This document shows positions 28,304-50,242 of a DNA stretch of 64,000 nucleotides, in pieces; within the stretch, counting starts at the first letter, position 1, and each line of letters opens with the position of its first letter. Made by a program: the position numbers and the translations under genes. The notes under the pieces are model-generated. The model made no database searches. It was not told the DNA's origin and saw nothing but the letters and a program-made list of their open reading frames with translations. This DNA comes from Mesostigma viride (taxonomy: Eukaryota > Streptophyta > Mesostigmatophyceae > Mesostigmatales > Mesostigmataceae): contig RPFO01000436.1 in assembly GCA_009746045.1 (NCBI GenBank), forward strand, positions 1,665,351-1,729,350, in the 5' to 3' direction.

Positions 28304-30719
28304 ATTGGACGCTTGCTGCTGGCACACACGCAGGATGGGGTGGCCAGAAAACACATGGTGTGTAGCAGCGTGGGAGAGTGAGAGGGTGTGGACACAATCT
28401 CAGGGTAAGCAAGGCTGGACACCCGGGGGGGGGGAGGCAACTGGGTGAGTTGGTGGCGGGTGTAGGAGGGAAACGCCAGCTTGTGTGCGCATGGCCATGA
28501 ATGCAGCGGTGAATGCAGTCCTGGCAATAAGGGAGGGTGCGGACCAGGAGTCACCACAGGGTGAATCCTATGAGCTGGTGTGAAGAGACAGGCATGCAAC
28601 AGCCATGGTGGGTATGGCCTATGTGGCTGCCAAGTGGGGCTGTCTTTACATGGAAAAGGGGAGGTGTGACAGGGGTGCACCTGTCAACATGCGCTGCAGG
28701 TAGTGATAGAACACGGGCTGAGGATAAGAGAGATCAGGGAAAAACTGACAGTCACCGTAGTAAAACGCAAGGGCCTAGGGATATTGTCCACATTGGGCAG
28801 GCATTGATGGACCAGTATACACATGTTCCACATTTCCACACAGTCGTAGGCCCCGGGGGGCATTAAGAGAAATCAGGCATGCTTTGGAAGGTGGTCTACG
28901 ATCAAATCAAGCCATACAAAGCAACACAAACGTATACAGCACTCAGGAATGACAATGCCATGCCAGACACTTCAATAGGGGTTGTGGGCTATCGTGGACA
29001 GACCATTTGGCCTGGGGCAGTACACAGTCGGCATCATCAGTGACGACACACACTGAGCTACTAGCAGCACCAGTAGGAACCCAGTCAGCATCAGATCACA
29101 CCCTGGTCACGCCGAGTAAATGCTCCCTTCATCCGCTCCTAGCATGACATTTGACGCATTACGGAACGTGGTTGATGTATCTAGTTTTGCGCCGCACTGG
29201 CAAAAACAGCCCCCATAATTTCTTCAAGAACGCGGACGGAACGATGGAGACGGTGGCAATTACCTCAATAACTCGTCTCTGCGATACTAAAACTCCAATC
29301 TAAGCGCGACCGAAGGCATTCCCTTGCCCCGTGACAACTATCACCGCTTCAAAGGTCCTAAGCCAGCTATGGCAACGCCATGGCCATTTGCAGACAGATA
29401 ATAGTCCACTCCTTAACGGGGCAGACAAGTAATTACTCCTTCGCAATCTAGCCAACCCAAATTCTGAAGCCTGCCAAATTGCGTCTCGGCGTACGGTCAC
29501 GGCTAGAAATTCGAATTGAAACGTCAATATCACTTTAACGACGCCAATAAGAATCTTTGCTGCTGGTTGAAAAGGATGGCAATCCCAGAAGAAGAAATGA
29601 CACAAGAGGTTGAACTAAGGCACCGTGCTCCTGCTGTAGCTAAGAGCTAATTAACATTCACAATGGCCAACTGCCAGAATCTCCTGTGAATGTGAGGGAT
29701 GCCCAACATGCACCCCGCCATTTCCCGGAAATTATGTAATACCTAATCCACCAAGAATCACCCTGAAGCCACAACCACTTTTAACCAGCGCCCCAGCGCC
29801 TACATGGCCGTAAAGCGCTGAAGCCGTTGGCATTCCCGCACTACCGACAGTCGCCCCCGTTATGCGATGCGCGGTTGCCGCAGTCAGGAGGCAACTAATG
29901 TCGCGTCGGGTCATCCACCGCGCCGCGCCACACTGCCATCGCGGGTGACGTAAACTTGTAACTCCGGAGTCAACCTGAGTCAACACAAGACCTCTGAACT
30001 CTACACGTAAAGACTAAAGAAAGTAAGCAACAACGTAACGTTACAAAGTTGCGCAAACATCGATCTGTCCCCGTCCAGGAATCTTGCTCAGATAGATGGC
30101 AAATGCACTGAATGCACCAGCACGCTTTGCCATCTGGCTTCAATCCAGGCTTACAGCATATAATTTGTGGCCGGCCCTTGCCTCCCGCGTCCTCTTCCGG
30201 CGCAAACGTGTGCGAACGCCATGTATCTCCCTATGAGATCGAGTATCTTAGCTTCTCGCAAATGCAGCTGAAACGGAGCGAGACAGGTTAGTGGTCCGTT
30301 AACCTGTTGCCGATCAAGAATATTTCAGTATCTACCAATGATATGAAGGACTATAACCCATAGCGGAAAAATGTGCACGAGACGCCAACTTGGCCCATAG
30401 AAGATGGGATTAGAGTTGTTGGGAATTGTTAACTGTCCTTCACAACGGTGTCGGAACACGACGGTCTCCAACCAGTCGACCTTCGACCCTTGTTTTAGTT
30501 TTCGAGAACTCAAGGGAACCCGAGCGTTTGCAGCGATAAAAGCCTCGATGGGTGCACTTTGCTAACTAGGTATTGCATTCCGTGCAATGCACGAGGTAGC
30601 TGCGATGCAGAGAAAGAAGTGGTATGAATTCCGGGTTGGGGAGACAAGATAGCCTGCCCGTTTCCCCGTGGACTTGGTGAAGAAAGTATTAGAAAACGGA
30701 CTACTTTCCTTGAAGCACT
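28304..30719. other. Divergent intergenic region, no gene recognised
   Basis: Lies between the Gln-rich gene and the thiolase, so both upstream regions are here. Short frames (29300-29605, 29732-29986 minus) show no family resemblance. No tandem array is present, in contrast to the neighbouring introns. Confidence 0.45.
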
Positions 30720-41631
<10,912 letters not shown>

Positions 41632-42242
41632 GGGCTGTTTCGGACCACGCGGGGTGTTCAAGTACACTCCTTTTGGCAGTTATGATAAATTTATTACTGA
41701 AGGGGCTGACAGAGGTGTAGCAAGAAGCGGCGCGCAGTTCCAGATGGGAGGGTGCTGTTGACGCTGCACGGTTTCGCACAAACGATTTCTGAGTATTTGT
41801 TGCCCGTCACACCTTGCCCCGTATTGTCACCGTAACCCTTGTGTGGACTCTGCGCATCTCAAAGGTACCTGAAGGTCGTGTCCAAAATGGCCTCTTGCAA
41901 GTGCTCACAATCATGGTGTATCTCATCCAGTGTAGTGGAGATGCGCCGCCTGCTCTGTGACAAGTATTTCAGTGTACATGAGTGGATGTACGTGGTAACG
42001 TTGATTGTGGCCAAAGAATGATTGCTAGACAGCTAGACAGCTCGCCTGCATGCAGGCTTGAATTCATGAGGACATCCGATGCTGGAGCCGCAAGCTAGCT
42101 GGTTCCGCCGTCAAATGTTTATTAAACCCTTCCAGGGTTGCTTACCCCCCAAAAGTTCTGGACCGATAAAATATATTATTCTTAATAATTGTCTCACTAA
42201 AGATGCTAGCTCAATCCCTGCCCTGATACAATTTGTACATTA
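41632..42242. other. 3' flank of the thiolase gene
   Basis: No coding signal was seen. No TGTAA occurs soon after the stop; the first candidate is near 42305. Confidence 0.4.
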
Positions 42243-42286
42243 ATTCAGGCCCGATTTCTTGCCTGCACTGGTTGTCTCCTTGATTA
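42243..42286 (-). mobile_element. Foldback-family end fragment
   Basis: Outer ~42 bp of the 72-bp unit in reverse orientation (CCCGATTTCTTGCCTGCACT, then GGTTGTCTCCTTGAT). Confidence 0.7.
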
Positions 42287-42727
42287 AGGCGATTCAGCTA
42301 ACTTTGTAATAATTCCGATCCCGACCGTGACGACGACCCCGATTCCGGCGCCGTCAATTTGTAAGTGTCAGGTCATTTTTGGCCGCAAAAGAGGCCACTT
42401 TTTGCCAAGTCCGGACCTGCTATGTGTAGCTTGTGTCTTTGGGTTACGCAAGCTGCCCTGGCCGGCGCGCGCAGACGTCCCTGGGCCTCCTGGCGGGCAA
42501 TTAGTGAAAGGCGCGAATCAGATGATGCATTAACTTGCAAGTCCAATATGTTAATTTGCAGCCTGCGGACTGCGGTATATAGCATGCAGGGCGGCGCACC
42601 GACATGAGTGACATGATGGCACATTTGTGGTGTCAGTAAAACACAGGCCGGCACTCATCACGGCACTGTCATGTGGCTGGCCAGCCGGGCTGGCTACACT
42701 ACTAGTTACGGCCCGGCGGGCAGGCGG
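42287..42727. other. No gene recognised
   Basis: Moderately GC-rich DNA without recognisable coding or repeat structure. Confidence 0.4.
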
Positions 42728-43110
42728 CGTGTATTCTGATTTGGCACGCCACAAAGGTGAAAACCATTTGCGTTCAGTGCCGGTCCGCGGAAAACGCGAT
42801 CTGCAAATGAATCCAGGCCGGAATCGAACTGGGGACCTCTCGCACCAATTTTTGCTGACTATAGGACGGACGTCTCCGGATCCTAAGGCATCGCCAACTG
42901 ACACCTACAGTCATCCGCAAAAGTTCTCCTTTCCGGGGAGTGATGCAAGCCTTTCGGATTTGGTACTAGATAAATCATTCGAGATCTGTTTGTGTAGGAG
43001 TACTACACACGTGTCCACTCGAGACTTGTTCAGTCTCGAAACGTGAGACGGGCTGAACACGGCTGGAACCTTCTTGAGAAGGGGGCGTAGCCGGTACTAT
43101 CGGCGTGTAT
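42728..43110 (-). mobile_element. SINE copy 3
   Basis: Same family as 11645-12052, with the tRNA-like core (GGAATCGAACT...GACTATAGGACGGACG) and the CGAGACTTGTTCAGTCTCG hairpin. It differs from copies 1 and 2 by about 5% by eye and ends with CTTGAGAAGGGGGCGTAGCC. Confidence 0.75.
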
Positions 43111-43189
43111 GATTGCGGCAGCCCGCCTTTCTCAAAACTGAAAATCATCATGAGAAGCCGCGCCCAGCCTACAATGGGACCTCCCATGG

Positions 43190-43535
43190 ATGATGCATTA
43201 AGAATTTAGCCATGCGATGCCTATGCAGGGAGTTACTCTCTGCTGAGATGCCATGTGTACACCAGCTATAGCCTAGCCACATACCCTCCACCCCATATGT
43301 CATGCAGGCCTCAAGCCCCCCCTGGGTGCCTGTGCTTGTTAAGGAGCTCATGAACCATCATGGCGGTGCAGGTGCACCTTGTGCACCCAGAGCAGGTGAT
43401 AGTTGTACATCCTCCACCTGCAGGTTGTAGCCCTGATTGTATTACAAACCCATAGATGCCCCTTTCTCAGGGCTATGTGTTACATATGCTCCCAACGGAG
43501 CTATGATTTTAATCAATTAATTAATCATGAGAAGA
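43190..43535 (+). mobile_element. 3' part of the ORF1-type LINE, plus LINE tail motif
   Basis: Shares GCAGGGAGTTACTCTCTGCTGAGA, the TATAGCC/TAGCC words and GTGCAGGTGCACCTTGTGCACC with 9450-9620 and 61140-61310. It is followed by TGTGTTACATATGCTCCCAACGGAG and TTAATTAAT, the tail motif found at other LINE ends. Confidence 0.55.
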
Positions 43536-43704
43536 AACATGGTATGGGAAAACAGGAAACTGAAGCAGACTTTGGGCGGCTTTGATCATCGTCGCGTTTG
43601 TGGTATCGACCATCATGGAGAGCTCCTGCCCGTCGGTGTCGACGCCCGTGTTGTCACAGCCGGCGTGGCTTGCCATGCAAAAACGCTGTGACCAACCTGG
43701 TGTG

Positions 43705-43990
43705 ATATTAAATTAAATTAAATTAAATTATAACATGCCTCCGTTGGGAGATCATGTAGCACATAGTCCTTGATGGTGGGGTGGGATGGAAGGAGCCGCG
43801 TAATCGAACTAACCTAACCCTAATCTAGCTAGTCTAGAAAAATCCTAACTACCCTACTCATCAAAACGCCTCCTCCGCTTGGGGGGAGGTGGTTTGCCCA
43901 CAGGGTCGGGCGTGTGAGCCTTGACAATCCTCTTCCACCGCGTCTTGTTCTGCATGGCAGTCCAAAGAAGGGAGAGAGAGTGGATGTGGT
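43705..43990 (-). pseudogene. LINE 3' fragment
   Basis: Reverse orientation: (AATTT)n tail, hairpin CTCCGTTGGGAG, 3' UTR and the last ~40 codons (ending KPPPPKRRRRFDE) of the LINE whose reverse transcriptase is at 24215. Strongly 5'-truncated. Confidence 0.85.
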
Positions 43991-43999
43991 GTGATATGA

Positions 44000-44170
44000 C
44001 ATAATTAATTAATTAATTAGTAACATAACTCCGTTGGGAGTACATGTAGCACATATCCCGGAGAAGGGGCACATGGCCCAGCTAAGGGGATCCCGGCACG
44101 GGGGAGGAAGATCATCATGGCTATATGACATAAGCGATATATGACATAAGCGATATGACATAAACTGCCA
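44000..44170 (-). mobile_element. LINE-like 3' tail of a second subfamily
   Basis: (TTAA)n, then AACTCCGTTGGGAGTACATG and TAGCACATAT as in the LINE tails, but the adjoining sequence is different. Includes a short ATATGACATAAGCG tandem repeat at about 44120-44165. Confidence 0.5.
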
Positions 44171-44480
44171 CAACCACTACTAAGTTGCAACGGTCTAATC
44201 TGAAAGACTTAATGGTTGATCAGGCCACTATGTGTGCTAGTGTTCCCCAGAAAACTGCACCCCGTCTCTCTTTTCTGAAATGAAAAATTTTCCTCAATTG
44301 CTATCACTATCTGATTTGAAGTCTAAAAGCTTTCAATTAAATCTTGCGTCCAGGATCCTTTGCAGATGGATGTAGTCTCTTTCATGTAAAGGATGAGCAG
44401 ACGCTTACCATGCGTCGCTCTAGACCCCCGTTGATTGGCCACGAATTAACTGACCATCTAAGGACACCTATTGAGATGTA
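44171..44480. other. No gene recognised
   Basis: Plain A/T-rich flank of the element inserted at 44485. Confidence 0.4.
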
Positions 44481-44484
44481 TCCC

Positions 44485-45470
44485 TGTCGCGTCCGTGATC
44501 TATCACGTCCGCAATTCAGATTCTAGCGTAATTCTGACGTCCGCAGCCTTGTGCGGGTTGCTATACCGCGGCCCGGTACTGACGCCGCGGATCTCAGTTG
44601 TACTCACACGCCAAGTCCGCTGAGTTTGCTGACGGAACTTTTGGGCGGACCTGAATTTCACTGACATTCGTCACAAGGGCAGTTTGCCGAATGCTGGTAC
44701 GCAGCAAGCCGGCGTCGCACTGAGCAGATGTGCAATTTCAGGATTTCAACGTGGGACACCAGACACAAATGCAAGGAAGCCCCAGGCGGTGCCTGGCATA
44801 GCCGATAGATTTGCCCTTGTATATTTGTGTTCGCTTGACAGATAAAGCTTGAAGTTAAGCTTGTCGGAAATTAGACAATGTTATGATTGGCTGATGTCTA
44901 AAGTGGCGCTAGTGGCACCAGCCGCCAGGCTTGAGCTTTGAGCAGTATAGAAGGATGAGCAACGAACCATGGTGGTCGTTGTTCGTCCGTTTCTCTCCCT
45001 CACAACTGGTTTGTTGTCTTCATGGGGTGAAATAGTTCGAGCAGCCCGGAGCAGCCCCCGTGAGTGGTTGCATGCAGTCAGTTGCCATGAGGATGGACTG
45101 ACGGATATGACAATGTATTGGTTTTGTTAAGAATGTGTGTAAGACTGAGAACGAGACAAGGGACAGGGCCTTCGGGCACCCTGGTCGTCGTTGGCAAGAA
45201 TGCCAGTAGGAACTAGGTCGGGAACACACGCGCACTGCCGCCACAAGGGGCCTGCAGTGGCGTCAACCAAGGGACCTCACAGCTGCTCTTATAACTACAA
45301 CATTACAACTCGACACTCTTTGTAATTCGTCATGTATCTCATTGGAATTGAAATGTCTTTTGGTTGCTTTAATGATAAAGCATGGTCTCAAGAATCGGCT
45401 GGTTGGGCCGGATTGCCTGTCATGAAGGTGGCGGTGCCATAAAGGACCGCACCTTTCATTCTCATTTTAA
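44485..45470 (+). repeat. Terminal block A1 of the small element
   Basis: 986 bp, identical by inspection to 45915-46900. Begins TGTCGCGTCCGTGATC and ends CTCATTTTAA. A TATA-like GCAGTATAGAAGG near 44942 may mark a promoter. Confidence 0.9.
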
Positions 45471-45817
45471 ACGGACGAACAACCCATGATGGGTTCCGCA
45501 GTCCGGCCAGCCTGGGGTTCCTCCTGCTTCACCCAGGGAAGCACAAGGAAGAGGTTATTGCTTCGGCCTTCAAAAGCATCTGAAGAGGTTAGGCTTTTCC
45601 CTGTAAAAAGCCATTGAAGGGGTTATTGCTAAGCCTTTAAAAGCATGCATGTTAAGGTTGTTGCTGATCCTGGAAAAGCATCTTTGAGCAGCTGGATTTT
45701 TTTTTTTTTTTGCTGCTGCCTGGAATGACGCCCTCTTTGGGCTTCCTTCTTTTGTGTGAGCTGCCTTTCTTTCACTTTTTGCTCTCACGTTGTTGTGAGC
45801 TAAATAGTGGGGGGGGA

Positions 45818-45912
45818 GGTGGCATGTCTCACACATGATTACTGCTGATAGTGGATGCATTCCAAGTAGCGGTAATGACCAGTCCAGGATGATATGGCAC
45901 GCAAACGCGACA
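45818..45912 (+). repeat. Block B1 of the small element
   Basis: 95 bp starting GGTGGCATGTCTCACAC directly after the purine tract and ending ACGCGACA. Followed by GC and then the start of A2. Confidence 0.9.
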
Positions 45913-45914
45913 GC

Positions 45915-46900
45915 TGTCGCGTCCGTGATCTATCACGTCCGCAATTCAGATTCTAGCGTAATTCTGACGTCCGCAGCCTTGTGCGGGTTGCTATACCGCG
46001 GCCCGGTACTGACGCCGCGGATCTCAGTTGTACTCACACGCCAAGTCCGCTGAGTTTGCTGACGGAACTTTTGGGCGGACCTGAATTTCACTGACATTCG
46101 TCACAAGGGCAGTTTGCCGAATGCTGGTACGCAGCAAGCCGGCGTCGCACTGAGCAGATGTGCAATTTCAGGATTTCAACGTGGGACACCAGACACAAAT
46201 GCAAGGAAGCCCCAGGCGGTGCCTGGCATAGCCGATAGATTTGCCCTTGTATATTTGTGTTCGCTTGACAGATAAAGCTTGAAGTTAAGCTTGTCGGAAA
46301 TTAGACAATGTTATGATTGGCTGATGTCTAAAGTGGCGCTAGTGGCACCAGCCGCCAGGCTTGAGCTTTGAGCAGTATAGAAGGATGAGCAACGAACCAT
46401 GGTGGTCGTTGTTCGTCCGTTTCTCTCCCTCACAACTGGTTTGTTGTCTTCATGGGGTGAAATAGTTCGAGCAGCCCGGAGCAGCCCCCGTGAGTGGTTG
46501 CATGCAGTCAGTTGCCATGAGGATGGACTGACGGATATGACAATGTATTGGTTTTGTTAAGAATGTGTGTAAGACTGAGAACGAGACAAGGGACAGGGCC
46601 TTCGGGCACCCTGGTCGTCGTTGGCAAGAATGCCAGTAGGAACTAGGTCGGGAACACACGCGCACTGCCGCCACAAGGGGCCTGCAGTGGCGTCAACCAA
46701 GGGACCTCACAGCTGCTCTTATAACTACAACATTACAACTCGACACTCTTTGTAATTCGTCATGTATCTCATTGGAATTGAAATGTCTTTTGGTTGCTTT
46801 AATGATAAAGCATGGTCTCAAGAATCGGCTGGTTGGGCCGGATTGCCTGTCATGAAGGTGGCGGTGCCATAAAGGACCGCACCTTTCATTCTCATTTTAA
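45915..46900 (+). repeat. Block A2 of the small element
   Basis: Second copy of A. The B1-GC-A2 junction forms the 18-bp palindrome ACGCGACAGCTGTCGCGT (45905-45922), which looks like two element ends joined. Confidence 0.9.
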
Positions 46901-46995
46901 GGTGGCATGTCTCACACATGATTACTGCTGATAGTGGATGCATTCCAAGTAGCGGTAATGACCAGTCCAGGATGATATGGCACGCAAACGCGACA
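46901..46995 (+). repeat. Terminal block B2 of the small element
   Basis: Second copy of B, ending ACGCGACA at the element boundary. The target duplication TCCC follows. Confidence 0.9.
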
Positions 46996-47099
46996 TCCCT
47001 CTGCTCTAGTAATTTATAGCCTCGTGACTTGTCTCATGGATAAGTCAGATGGTTCACAGCTGCAATTTGAATTGCCCTTTTAGTTAATTATATTGGTAG

Positions 47100-47720
47100 T
47101 CGACCTTGTACAATCACATCCGCAATATTGTGTTGTTGCCCACGACTGAGGACGAACACACCCTCACACAAGGAAACGGATGTCAACAAGCCTTGCCTCA
47201 AGATGTGAGGACAAACGAAGGCTCGACATGAAGGTACATGAAAGAGACTACACGCTGCCGGTGTCTCTTTCCCACACATGTAGTCAAGCCCACATGCACC
47301 AGTCACCAAAGCAACACACGCTTGACACACGCTTGCCAGAACACGATAAACGTTTGTCGTGATTCCTGACACAACAAAACCGCATTCCAGAAATGCCGTC
47401 CTGACATTTTCACCACACGTAAGAGCATCTAAAAAATGGCATCGTGGCAAACTAAAATTGCCGCCTCACTGCCCGTTTTATCTGGCACACATCCAAGCAT
47501 TTTTCTGTCCAGGACATATCTAGTAATGAGTGCCGAACTACCAAACCTGAAGGTCGCATGCAGCATATAATATCTTCCGCACGATCTGCACTTTCACTCG
47601 TGACTGGCGACACAATTGACGCTTCAAGTGAGACGTGTAAAGGGTTGTCGTAAGCTGCGGCATCTGTGCCATAAGAGGTAGCCAGGTTGAAATCCTGCCA
47701 GAAACACAATCCCGACTCCC
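47100..47720. mobile_element. Diverged relative of block A of the large element
   Basis: Shares words in order with 48562-49732, such as AGAGACTACACGCT, CACACGC...TGACACACGC, AAACCGCATTCCAG, GCCGTCCTG, CATATAATATCTTCC and TCTGCAC. Spacing is comparable but there are many differences. It is probably an old solo terminal block; its edges cannot be set. Confidence 0.4.
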
Positions 47721-48415
47721 CTAGTCTAGCCTAGGCTCCACCACGCCCTTAATTCCTCATTCCTGGACAACCCACATAACGTTGTCCAGGACCTGTCTCA
47801 ACCAAGTCCTGACTGTGCGTCGCCCCTATATTGCCTGAGCGCCCATGCTATTCCAAGTAGCCTAACCAGCGCATCTCAGTGTCCCAATAACTACTGGTGT
47901 GCTGATTCTGTCGGACGCAACTCCATGCGTAACTCACGCACTCAGTGGCAGCGTCCCTACGCTGACTGCTCCCGATGTGGTCTGTTGCTATCACTGACAA
48001 GACCTATACTGCATTACTGTAATAATGGCATTCCAACCCTTGTCACCCGTAGTGACCTGTCGCATAGCTATTGCCAGGCTGCACCAAGATGAAATTAAGT
48101 GCGTGCTTAGCTTACCGACTTCCACGCATAGCTGGTTCTTCCTTGATAGCATCGCTATCAAACGAATTGCTTCACAGCGATTCCTGCATTGCGCCCTTTG
48201 GCAATCATACCCCGAGCCTGGCTAGGGTCTGTTGCGACACGAACATTCACAACACAAAAGAGTACCGGCAGTGCCCTTGGCCCGATATGGTATCTTGTTG
48301 AGTCGACTGGCATTGGAACCGGTTGGTATCCGGGGGTAATGCCACAACCCCCTGACGTTGAACTGCTTCAGCGCTACAACGTCTCCGTTATTAAGTGTTT
48401 CCCACACCAGTTGTC
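47721..48415. other. No gene recognised
   Basis: Flank of the large retroelement; no coding signal or repeat array is seen. Confidence 0.4.
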
Positions 48416-48419
48416 TATA

Positions 48420-48561
48420 TGTCGCGTCTGCGTACCACAATCTCCGGCGCTACCATGGCGGCTGGCCATGCTCAGCTTTGGTAAAACCCAAATGAGCTGA
48501 GCTGACGTGCCTGCCTTAACTGCATGCCCGGTGGGGTGGGCGAGGACCTGTCCCATGATTC
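48420..48561 (-). repeat. Terminal block B2 of the large element
   Basis: About 142 bp, matching B1 except for one substitution and a 3-bp indel in a G-rich stretch. Its outer end TGTCGCGTCTGCG (plus-strand reading) abuts the TATA duplication. Confidence 0.9.
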
Positions 48562-49732
48562 AACGAAAGGAGAGTTCTCAGCCGAGGACAAGGAATTGTC
48601 CCTCGTGCCTGATGACCACCTTAATGCTTTTTCCTCCCATGATATAGAACAATGTTTTCACAACACACACTTTGCACAGTCTGATGATGAAGCCGCACAT
48701 GCGGAATTTATTGAGAAAGTTAATACAATTACAACACGTTGATAGTCTCAATATCGATGCACTCCATGCTCACGAGCCCGCAGTTAGGCAGCGCTCCATG
48801 ACATGCTACCGGCCTTGCTCCCAAGGAAAGGGAGAAACACGAAGGCCACTAACGAGAGACTCGAAGAGACTACACGCTACGTGAGAGTCCTCTTCGACTA
48901 TGAATCAAACCATTCGTCATGCCACACGCATGACACACGCCACACTTGTCAGTCCAGCCAGGAATGCCAAAACTATCTTGCTGCCTGAACCATGCAAACA
49001 GAAACCGCATTCCAGTTGCCGTCCTGGCTTACTACCACACATGCCAACAAAAACAGGAAGGCATCCCGACAAATCTAAATTGCTACCCTGTTGCCGATCT
49101 CATCTCCTAGAGGCTCCGGCATTTCTGTCCCTGGGAATGTCCGGCATTTAGTCACGACCACCAAGGTCGAAGCATAATATCCTTCAAACAATCTGCACGC
49201 TCACACCTTGCGTGTGAGTGGCCCAGCAAACATTGCTTCTAATCTTTCCTTTCTAGAAGAAATCCCTTTGTAGGGCTGCCAGCGATTTCGCATTCATTCC
49301 AGCGATCTGGCTCCGCACCGCAAATTGTCCTTTTCCATTTTCTGTCCAGTCCTCATAACGTTGACCCGCTATTCTACACCACAAAGACACCTGGCCTGTC
49401 AATAGCCTCGGCGCTGTTGAAGTCCAGCAGTCCAGCTCCAGCTCCAGCTCCAGCTCCAGCTCCAGCTCCAGCTGTCCACTAACTCGCGTATGATCCTCTC
49501 GACGCTGCGCACTTGTGCTGCCGTCCGCTCAAGTACGTCAGTGCTGCGCGCCCAGCCGTGCCTGGCCCGGCGCGCGCGCACGTGCACTTTCGTCCGCTCT
49601 TATGCTGCAAGTGCTAGTGTCCCCCCCCGGTCACTAGCCTTTGTCGAAAATGCGCAGAAAACAAATTCCTTGCGCACGTCACCGGTATTGTGCATAGTGG
49701 GCGCCCGGATGACATAGCTCGCGTCCGTGACA
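48562..49732 (-). repeat. Block A2 of the large element
   Basis: 1171 bp, partner of 57986-59159. Contains a (CCAGCT)n run at about 49434-49472 and ends GTCCGTGACA on the plus strand. Short frames inside are not conserved coding. Confidence 0.92.
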
Positions 49733-49734
49733 GC

Positions 49735-49873
49735 TGTCGCGTCTGCGTACCACAATCTCCGGCGCCACCATGGCGGCTGGCCATGCTCAGCTTTGGTAAA
49801 ACCCAAATGAGCTGAGCTGACGTGCCTGCCTTAACTGCATGCCCGGGGTGGGCGAGGACCTGTCCCATGATTC
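49735..49873 (-). repeat. Block B1 of the large element, preceded by the purine tract
   Basis: About 139 bp. In the element's direction the purine tract GCGAGGGGGGAA (about 49882-49871) runs into B1. Plus-strand synthesis would therefore start at B1 and not at a TG end. Confidence 0.85.
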
Positions 49874-49898
49874 CCCCCTCGCTGGCTCTCATGGCTCC

Positions 49899-50238
49899 TC
49901 ACATGGCCAGCGACCGTGCCAACACCACAGCAGCTAAGGAAATGGTGACGCTACTGGTTGCGAAACGGGCAGCGACACAAACTGGGCAAAACCACTGGCC
50001 CGCTGGCACGGTGGTGAGCGCTGGCTGCAAGCAGTGCATGTGCCACCCACAATTACAGTGATCACACAGCAACATGGTATCCCCCTGGTCTACGCGATGG
50101 CAAACCTGACACTGTGCGTCCTTGACCCGCCTGGCCGTGTGCGGGGCGAGGTCAGGCAATAAGTTGGGCAACGAACACGGACTGAGGTTGCTTACGTTAT
50201 CGGTGGTGCGACTGCCGTCGACGCCCTCCAAATGGCGA
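49899..50238 (-). CDS. PHD finger at the C-terminus of the polyprotein
   Basis: A C4HC3 zinc finger: CQVC, then LLCDHC, WHMHC and WFCPVC at the spacing of a PHD finger. These domains read histone H3 tails, including their methylation state. It follows the integrase after a frame change at a G run (plus-strand CCCC 50239-50242) and ends about 25 bp before the purine tract. A chromatin reader fused after an integrase could steer insertion, as chromodomains do in chromoviruses; that role is inferred. Aromatic-cage residues cannot be judged from the sequence alone. Confidence 0.85.
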
Positions 50239-50242
50239 CCCC

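Larger units (their letters stand above)
44485..46995 (+). mobile_element. Non-coding retroelement with split direct repeats
   Basis: Order: A1 44485-45470, internal 45471-45817, B1 45818-45912, spacer GC, A2 45915-46900, B2 46901-46995. A1 and A2 (986 bp each) look identical, as do B1 and B2 (95 bp), so insertion is recent. The ends are TGTCGCGT...ACGCGACA, and TCCC flanks both sides (44481-44484, 46996-46999). A G-rich purine tract (about 45808-45820) precedes B1, and a 15-nt hairpin (AACCCATGATGGGTT, 45481-45495) lies 10 nt after A1. No protein is encoded. Its ends resemble those of the large element at 48420-59159 (ACGCAAACGCGACA against ACGCAGACGCGACA), which could mobilise it. Confidence 0.88.

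Noticed and set aside
27326-28381. 351-codon plus-strand frame opposite the Gln-rich protein
   Set aside because: Antisense shadow of the minus-strand frame; its composition (Arg/Leu/His) is typical of GC-rich antisense.
45020-46674. Two identical 74-residue minus-strand frames
   Set aside because: They are in the duplicated A blocks of the small element; identity reflects the repeat. No protein features.
48524-49151. Short plus-strand frames repeated at 58096-58575
   Set aside because: They lie in blocks A2 and A1 of the retroelement, antisense to it, and share only the repeat identity.
49399-49587. Ser-Trp repeat peptide
   Set aside because: Product of the (CCAGCT)n run in block A.
48420-49873. 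Ordinary 3' LTR with an unrelated neighbouring repeat
   Set aside because: B occurs on both sides of A2, the target duplication lies outside B2 and A1, and the same plan recurs in the element at 44485-46995.
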